A DNA stretch of 64,000 nt from Eretmocerus hayati (taxonomy: Eukaryota > Arthropoda > Insecta > Hymenoptera > Aphelinidae): NCBI GenBank assembly GCA_029851415.1, contig CM056743.1, forward strand, positions 92,726,501 through 92,790,500. Reading direction: 5' to 3'. Of this stretch, positions 57,676 through 64,000 are shown piece by piece (position 1 is the first letter of the stretch; every line of letters starts with the position of its first letter). Under the pieces are notes generated by a model. The model did no database searches. It was not told the origin of the DNA and worked only from the letters and a program-made list of their open reading frames with translations. The translations under genes were made by a program, and so were the position numbers.

Positions 57676-58080
57676 CAAAATACCCCAAGAACACCTTTGT
57701 TCAATTCGCGAACTTCGATCTCGATCAAACCGCGCTTTTGCCCCCGCACCACGATTTGGAAGCTGGATAATCTCAAAACCGTTCTTAGCGACTCCAAAAT
57801 ATCCGAAATACACCCCCCTCCCACTCAGCTCTCGAGATTTGATCTCGGCCTATTTACGCCTCCACCGTAGCTGCCCACGGAACACGATTTGGAGGCTGGG
57901 TGATCTCAAATTCGTGCTAAGCGTCTCCAGAATCCCCCAGCAACACCCTTACCTGAGTCTCGAACTTCGATCTCGGTCAACTCGCGCCTCCAGTACCGCA
58001 GCCGCTCACGCAAGACGATTTGCAGGCTGGGTAATCTTAAATTCGTGCTTAACGACTCCAAAATACCTCATATATATCTA

Positions 58081-59060
58081 GACTAGGCGAAACTACCGCC
58101 ATCGTTTGCAAAAATAGGTGAGTGGAATTTTTTTGTGGGATCCTCTCCGGAAGACCCTCCTGATCGTAGAGACGCATGGACCCAAGCCGAATTCCGATGC
58201 AACATTGTTTAAACCGAAATTGTTTAAACAATTGACAAAAATCACTTATTTCGCCCTGAAAGTAATTTTATAAGGTAATTTGGGATATTTTGGATCGAAA
58301 AGTATTCTTGTCATTTTTCTCTAGGAGCCATCATTTCCGAGCTATAAGCGTTTCAAAGTTGAAAAAACGCGAATTTTGCGATTTTGAACGTTAAATAAAG
58401 GTAACAACAAAGCGAGAAATCGATGTTCTCAAGGTCGGGATCCATCCACTAGGGTGTCCTCTACAGGTTCCAATAGCAAAAGTCCATGGTCCCGACTCAG
58501 AACCTTCCGTTTTTCAAAAGTTTTCAACGCACTGTTTTCAATGAGTCTGAGATTGACTATATATATCGACTCGCGATGTATATAGTCATACTGGCGCCTG
58601 TAGAAACAGTGCTTTGAAAACTTCCGGAAAACGGAAGGTTCTGAGCTGGGACCATGGACTTTTGCTATTGGAACCTGTAGATGACACCCTAGTGGATAGA
58701 TCCCGACCTTGAGAACATCGATTTCTCGCTTTGTTGTTACCTTTATTTAACGTTCAAAATCGCAAAATTCGCGTTTTTTCAACTTTGAAACGCTTATAGC
58801 TCGGAAATGATGGCTCCTAGAGAAAAATGACAAGAATACTTTTCGATCCAAAATATCCCAAATTACCTTATAAAATTACTTTCAGGGCGAAATAAGAGAT
58901 TTTTGTCAATTGTTTAAACAATTTCGGTTTAAACAATGTTGCATCGGAATTCGGCTTGGGTCCATACGTCTCTATGATCAGGAGGGTCTTCCGGAGAGGA
59001 TCCCACAAAAAAATTCCACTCACCTATTTTTGCAAACGATGACGGTAGTTTCGCCTAGTC
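58081..59060. mobile_element. 980-bp foldback element with TA target duplication
   Basis: GACTAGGCGAAACTACCG at 58081 and CGGTAGTTTCGCCTAGTC to 59060, each flanked by TA (58079-58080, 59061-59062). The arms of about 480 bp are nearly identical inverted copies; axis near 58570. TA duplication points to Tc1/mariner-type mobilisation. No coding content. Confidence 0.85.
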
Positions 59061-59340
59061 TAATCGCTTCTCGACTCCCGAACTTCGATCTCGATCAATT
59101 CGTGTCTACACCCCTGCAATCACCCACGTATTACGATTTGAAGGCAGGGCGATGTGATTCTCATGTTCAGCGACCTCGGAATACCTCGAAAATACTTTCC
59201 ACTCGACTTTTCGAGCTTGATCTTGATGGTCGCTTGCTCTCGACCCGCAGCCTCCCACGCGACATGATCTCGAGATACGGCGATTCAATCTCTATATCCT
59301 CGAAATATTTGGCAGACACCAGTCTCACGCAATCCAAGAT

Positions 59341-60769
59341 TGTTTTTGACTAATTTTGTTTAACTCGGTTGCAGCCATGCATTATCGGGTACTTCCCATG
59401 AACTATTCAAAGTGCGTGTTATTACTTCTTTTGCATGTGCACATTTGCTTTTTCCATCGAAGGTTTGAGATAGAATGTTTTTATCACAAGAAAGATGACA
59501 CTTGAGCTACATCAAATTCAAATTATACATCTCTAATTATCCAAATTCGGACGCCGCAGACAAGCTTTTGTTGTTGTTCTAGATAACCTCATAACTACTC
59601 CCATATATCGGTATTTATTCAATTGATCCTGAAAAAACCAGCCATTTTCCGTCTTCGAGCGAATCGAACTTTTCGTTCAGAATTTCTTGCTCCACAACAT
59701 ATTTCTTCCCCGACAAAATCCTATCCCATCTCTCGGAGCGGGGTCCTTTCTATCTTGTTACTCCACCATCTCAAATCTTTCATCAAAATCCTTCGATGCA
59801 ACTTCGTATTTAAACGAAGCTCGAAGGCACATGCTCAAAATCATAATACACTTAATCGAGTATGTGTGAAAACCAGTACATAAACTGGTATGTTGAAGGC
59901 ATTGCTCTGTACAGCCAAACATCTCTCATTCATATCAAAATTTGAATCTGCCACCAGAGCACATATATATGAGCCAAAACCTGTTATTACGGAGTTTAAC
60001 GCCGTTTGAGAATTGGATGATATCCTAGGCACGAATTGACCCCGGGATCGTGTTGAGATGGTTATTTTGAGTCGGAAAAACATGTTTGAATCCCCGTTTT
60101 AGCCTCTCATCTCGTTTGTGAGCAGAAACACGGGGAATCGAGCCCTCGCTCGCCTGCCCGAAATAGGGAACACGCATGTGTCAGATTAAAATGTTCTAGC
60201 TTATGCAGTCGATAGTCGATGAAAAAAGAATAACTTCTGTGAAAACAGAATATTTTTAAACGCTATGGATTTTTCGGTCGATTGAAACTGGGAATGATTC
60301 GGACGCCCAATCAAATCGATGTCACGCGATTGCTGTCTGCCGCCGAGCCGACTGTTAGCAATCCAGCCGGGTTTGTTCGTCATCTAGTTAGGGTCCCTAG
60401 ACAGTTTAGTACTATATATAGCGACTGTAAGTCCCTGCTGCAAAAGTTCGATTGGATTCGATTGGAATACATCCAATATTTCTGAATCTAGAATCTTATG
60501 ATGAATTTGAAACATGACTTTCAGGATTGAGGAAGATTGGAATTCAATAACGATCAATGATGTTGATCATGATTCGAACAGTATAGACCAATCTTCACCA
60601 ATGCAGACTTTTTGCATTGAAAGTGAGATTGCCAATCAATCTCAATACTTACTGCGAGTATTCGGAAGTCGATGTTCTATCTGTATGAATGCTGATTCCC
60701 TTGATAGAATATCGCGATTCCAATCTGTGTCAATGCCATTAAGAAGCATTGACATGCTATAGGTCCTAT
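59341..60769. other. No gene recognised
   Basis: Short frames without motifs. 59775-59830 weakly resembles the arm of the hairpin repeat at 2690-3105. Satellite-like boxes start to appear from about 60530. Confidence 0.4.
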
Positions 60770-63150
60770 CTACTTCAATCGATTCCAATACTGTTTTTCA
60801 GTAATGGAAACATCGAGATCTCAATCCGCCTCAATCGACCTCAATACTCACTGGAAGCATTGGATACCTCAAACCCTATTTATCTGCGAATCGATTGGAA
60901 TGCTGGATATCATTATTGGAATTCCGAAATCCTATCCGCCTCAATCGATTGCAAAACTGTTTCCCAGTATTGGAAACATCGAGATCTCAGTCCGCCTCAA
61001 TCGACTTCAATATTGAGTGGATGCATTGGAGTCTTCATATCCTATTTATCTGAATCGATTTGAATGCTGGATATCAATATTGGAGATTTGAGATCCTATC
61101 TGCCTCAATCGATTCCAATACTGTTTTTCAGTATTGGGAACATCGAGAACTCAATCCGCCTCAATCGACCTCAATACTGACTTTCAGTCATTATTACAAA
61201 CCACCGTCTTACATATACATCACTCACATGACAGCTAAGGTTTCAATACAATCCAATACTTATTCTAATCATGATCGCATTAACATATCATCGCATTACA
61301 TAACTAAACGCTATTTGGAGGTTCTGTCACTTATCAGTCTTATACAGGAACAGGAGAGATGGTTCGTCGCTTGCGAGAAAGCAATCCCATGATATTTGGA
61401 TGCGAACTGAGATGGTCATCGAAACGCCACCTAGCGTCAGCCACTCGAATTCTATCGGCCTCAATCGATTCCAATACTAATTTTCAGGAATGGGAATTTC
61501 AATAACTCACACTATGTCAATCGGTCTCAATACTGACTATGAGCATTGACGAGTTTGTTCGTCGTCCTTAATCGATTTGAATGCTGAATATCAGTATTGA
61601 GGACTTGAAATCCTATCTGCCCCAGTCGATTTCAGTACTATTTTCTAGTATTGGGAACATCGAGATCTCAAACCACTTGAATCGATCTCAATACTGACTT
61701 TGAGTATTCTAGCCCTTATATCCTAATAACCTGAATGGATTTCAGTACCGTCTCTCAGTATTAAGTAGAACGCTATCTCAATTCACTTCAATCGATCTCA
61801 ATACTGAAAGTAAGCATTAGGAACCTTATATGCTATGTACTTGGGTCGATTTGAATGATGGAAATCAGTATTGAAGAATTGGAATCCTATTTGCCCCAAT
61901 CGATTCCAGTACTGTTTTTCAGTATTGGTTACATCGAGATCTTAATCAGCTCCAATCGATCTCAATACTGATTTTCAGCACCGGAAACCTTACAATCTAT
62001 TTCCCTGAATCCGAATGAATGCTGGATATCAGTATTGAGGACTTGAAATCCTATATGTCCCAATCGATTGCAAATTTGTTTTCCACTATTGGAAACATCG
62101 GGTTCTCAATCCGCTCCAATCGATCTCAATCCTGCTTTTGAGCATTAAAGACCTTATATCATATTCATCTGGGTAGGACTGAATGCTGAATATCAGTATT
62201 GAGGATTTGGAACCCTATCTGCCCCAATCGATTCCAGTACTGATTTTCAGAATTGGAAACATCAAGATCTGGATCAGCTCCAAACGATTTCAATACTGAT
62301 TTTCAGCATTGCAGACCTTTCATGATATTTACCTGAATCGAATCGAATGCTGAATATCAGTATTGAGGACTTGGAATCCTATCTGCCCCAATCGATTCCA
62401 GTACTGTTTTTCAGTATTGGGAATATCGGGATCTTAATACGCTTCAATCGATCTCAATACTGATTTTCAGCATTGCAGACCTTATATAATATTTACCTGA
62501 ATCGAATTGAATGCTGAATATCAGTATTAAGGACTAGGAATCCTATCTGCCCCAATGGATTCCAGTACTGTTTTTCAGAATTGGAAACATCGGGATCTGG
62601 ATAAGCTTCAATTGATTTCAATACTGATCTTCAGCATTGCAGACCTTTTATGATATTTACCTAGATCGAATCGAATGCTGAATATCAGTATTGAGGACTT
62701 GAAATCCTATCTGCCTCAATCGATTGCAGATCTGTTCCCCAGTATTGGAAACATCGGGTTCTCAATCCGCTTCAATCGATCTCAATACTGCTTTTCTGCA
62801 TTGAAGACCTTATATCATATTCATCTGGGTAGAATTCAATGCTGGATATCAGTATTGAGGACTTGGAATCCTATCTGCCCCAATTGATTCCAGTACTGTA
62901 TTTCAGTATTGGGAATATCGGGATCTCGATATGCTTCAATCGGTCTCAATACTGATGTTCAGCATTGCAGACCTTATGTCATATTTACCTGAATCGATTT
63001 GAATGCTGAACGTCAGTACTGAAGACTTGGAATCCTATCTGCCTCAGTCGATTCCAATACTGTTTTGCAGTATTGGAAACCCTGAGATCTCAATCCGCTT
63101 CAATCGGTCTCAATACTGATTTTCAACATTGCAGACCTCTTAACCTATTC
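60770..63150. repeat. ~164-bp satellite with three hairpin boxes per monomer
   Basis: Monomers repeat at 162-165 bp, e.g. GAATGCTGAATATCAGTATT at 62347, 62511, 62674 and (variant) 63001. Each monomer has three boxes about 54 bp apart (such as CAGTACTGTTTTTCAGTATTG and CAATACTGATTTTCAGCATTG) that can form an 8-bp hairpin. Interrupted by non-satellite DNA at about 61190-61430. All frames here are repeat artefacts. Confidence 0.88.
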
Positions 63151-64000
63151 ACCTGATCAATAGCGAAACTCATCTTTAGGCCGTTCCAATTCTGGCAAGC
63201 TTGATTAAAATATATATGAAATCAGGAAGGGTTCAATACTGATTGTGAGTATTGAGAGGGATAGAATAACCAAGCACCCTTGATTACAATTCGATTCTGT
63301 AGTATTCATCTCGATGAGTCAATGACGCAGAGAGTTATTAGATCATCATTGAAATCGATTGACTCAGTCAATTTAATGCTGCTTGGCATGATTCAGACCG
63401 ATAGCAAAACTCATCTTCAGGCCGTACCAATTCTACTCAGCAGTATTGAATCCGATTCGAAGATATGAAATCTCGACAAGCTCAATACTGATTGTGAGTA
63501 TTGAGGAGGATAGGATATCCATGAACTCACGACTTCAATTCGATTCAGTAGTATCCATGTTGATTGGTCAATCACGCGATGAGTGATTGGGTCATCATTA
63601 AAATCAATTGACGCAGTCAATTCAATGCTGCCTAGCAGGCATCAGATCGATAGCATAACTTATCCTCAGGCCTTACCAATCCCTTCTCAGCAGTATTGAA
63701 CTCGATTCAAATACATGAAATCTAGAGACGTTCAATACTGATTGAGAGTATTGAGAAAGATATTCTATCCTCCCCAATACTCTAAATTAGTATTGAACTT
63801 CTCTAGATTTCATCCATGTGAATGTGCATGTGGAATCTGTGTGCATGGTTATTCAATCCAATTCTGTAGTATTCATCTCGATTGGTCAATCACGCAATGA
63901 GTGATTGGGTCATCATTGAAATCGATTGACGCACTCGACTCAATGCTGCCCGGCAGGATTCAAACCGGTAGCGAAACTTATCCTCAGAGCGTACCAATCC
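63151..64000. repeat. Second satellite, ~250-bp units, shares the hairpin box
   Basis: Blocks containing GTCAATCACGCRATGAGTGA, GGTCATCATTRAAATC and ACCAATYC..CAGCAGTATTGAA recur at about 63310-63430, 63560-63680 and 63890-64000. The middle spacing is lengthened by an inserted hairpin (CAATACTC near 63774 and TAGTATTGAA near 63787). It runs off the end of the window. Confidence 0.7.

Larger units (their letters stand above)
57340..59340. repeat. ~126-bp minisatellite, interrupted twice
   Basis: Units contain CGAACTTCGATCTCG (57709, 57961, 59080) and GATTTGGAGGCTGGGTGATC-type boxes, spacing 125-127 bp. Interrupted by the MITE at 57478-57675 and by the foldback at 58081-59060. Frames on the plus strand follow repeat structure only. 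Confidence 0.7.

Noticed and set aside
58910..59353. 147-codon plus-strand frame
   Set aside because: Arises from the foldback arm joined to minisatellite DNA; its mirror is read at 58049-58231.
60770..64000. CRISPR-like repeat-spacer array
   Set aside because: Whole 164-bp monomers are repeated, including the parts between hairpin boxes; this is satellite DNA in a eukaryotic context.

Overview
The window is nuclear DNA of an invertebrate, most likely an arthropod. It holds three lineages of non-LTR retrotransposon, including R1-clade copies that are known mainly from arthropods, and spliceosomal introns. It also holds TATA/TCAGT-type core promoters, satellites, and a decayed Polinton (Maverick/adintovirus) of the kind common in insect genomes. 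The sequence does not let me name a species. I found no complete conserved host gene, rRNA or CRISPR array. Almost everything recognisable is transposon, endogenous virus-like element or satellite.

Layout. 1-5272: AT-rich DNA with the tail of a CR1/L2/Jockey-like LINE, a 0.4 kb hairpin repeat, a tRNA-like SINE head and a GTTTCGTTT-rich non-autonomous element. 5272-15762: the Polinton relic. It has a major capsid stub, a penton-type minor capsid pseudogene, an adenovirus-type protease, a basic/hydrophobic core-type protein, a phospholipase A2-like protein, an intact packaging ATPase, and a broken acidic protein with a 120-codon Asp/His run. These are followed by a 57-codon ORF, a protein-primed family B DNA polymerase with two short introns, a broken OB-like/acidic protein and a 95-codon ORF. 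No integrase or terminal inverted repeat was recognised. The capsid side is cut by the element at 4835-5272. 16860-25201: an 8.34 kb block bounded by inverted ends made of 175-bp satellite monomers. Inside it is a candidate four-exon minus-strand transcription unit with TATA box, initiator, splice sites and AATAAA, but no recognised homology.

25403-32200: a CR1/L2-like LINE pseudogene, then two 5'-truncated R1-clade LINE copies, each embedded in one (GA)n microsatellite. The second copy is split by a 2,000-bp foldback element. 32201-40309: no clear gene, but three hairpin elements, a degenerate satellite of about 240 bp, and a 1.03 kb repeat with a tRNA-like promoter. 40310-48900: an I-clade LINE (ORF1 zinc knuckle, endonuclease, reverse transcriptase, RNase H) on the minus strand, split by a 2,977-bp foldback element. 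48901-59340: a dense series of foldbacks and MITEs, a second inverted copy of the 1.03 kb repeat and a 126-bp minisatellite. 60770-64000: two satellites built around a CAATACTG/CAGTATTG hairpin.

Overall, the Polinton genes once formed one replication and packaging module (polymerase, ATPase, protease, capsid proteins). Its coding frames are now interrupted at many points, which are given by position. The nested insertions allow a relative history: (GA)n tract, then R1 copies, then the 2 kb foldback; and I-LINE, then the 3 kb foldback. The strongest leads are the (GA)n-associated R1 family, the satellite-ended 8.3 kb block with its spliced transcription unit, the shared 15-bp Polinton promoter core, and the unusual number of long palindromes.
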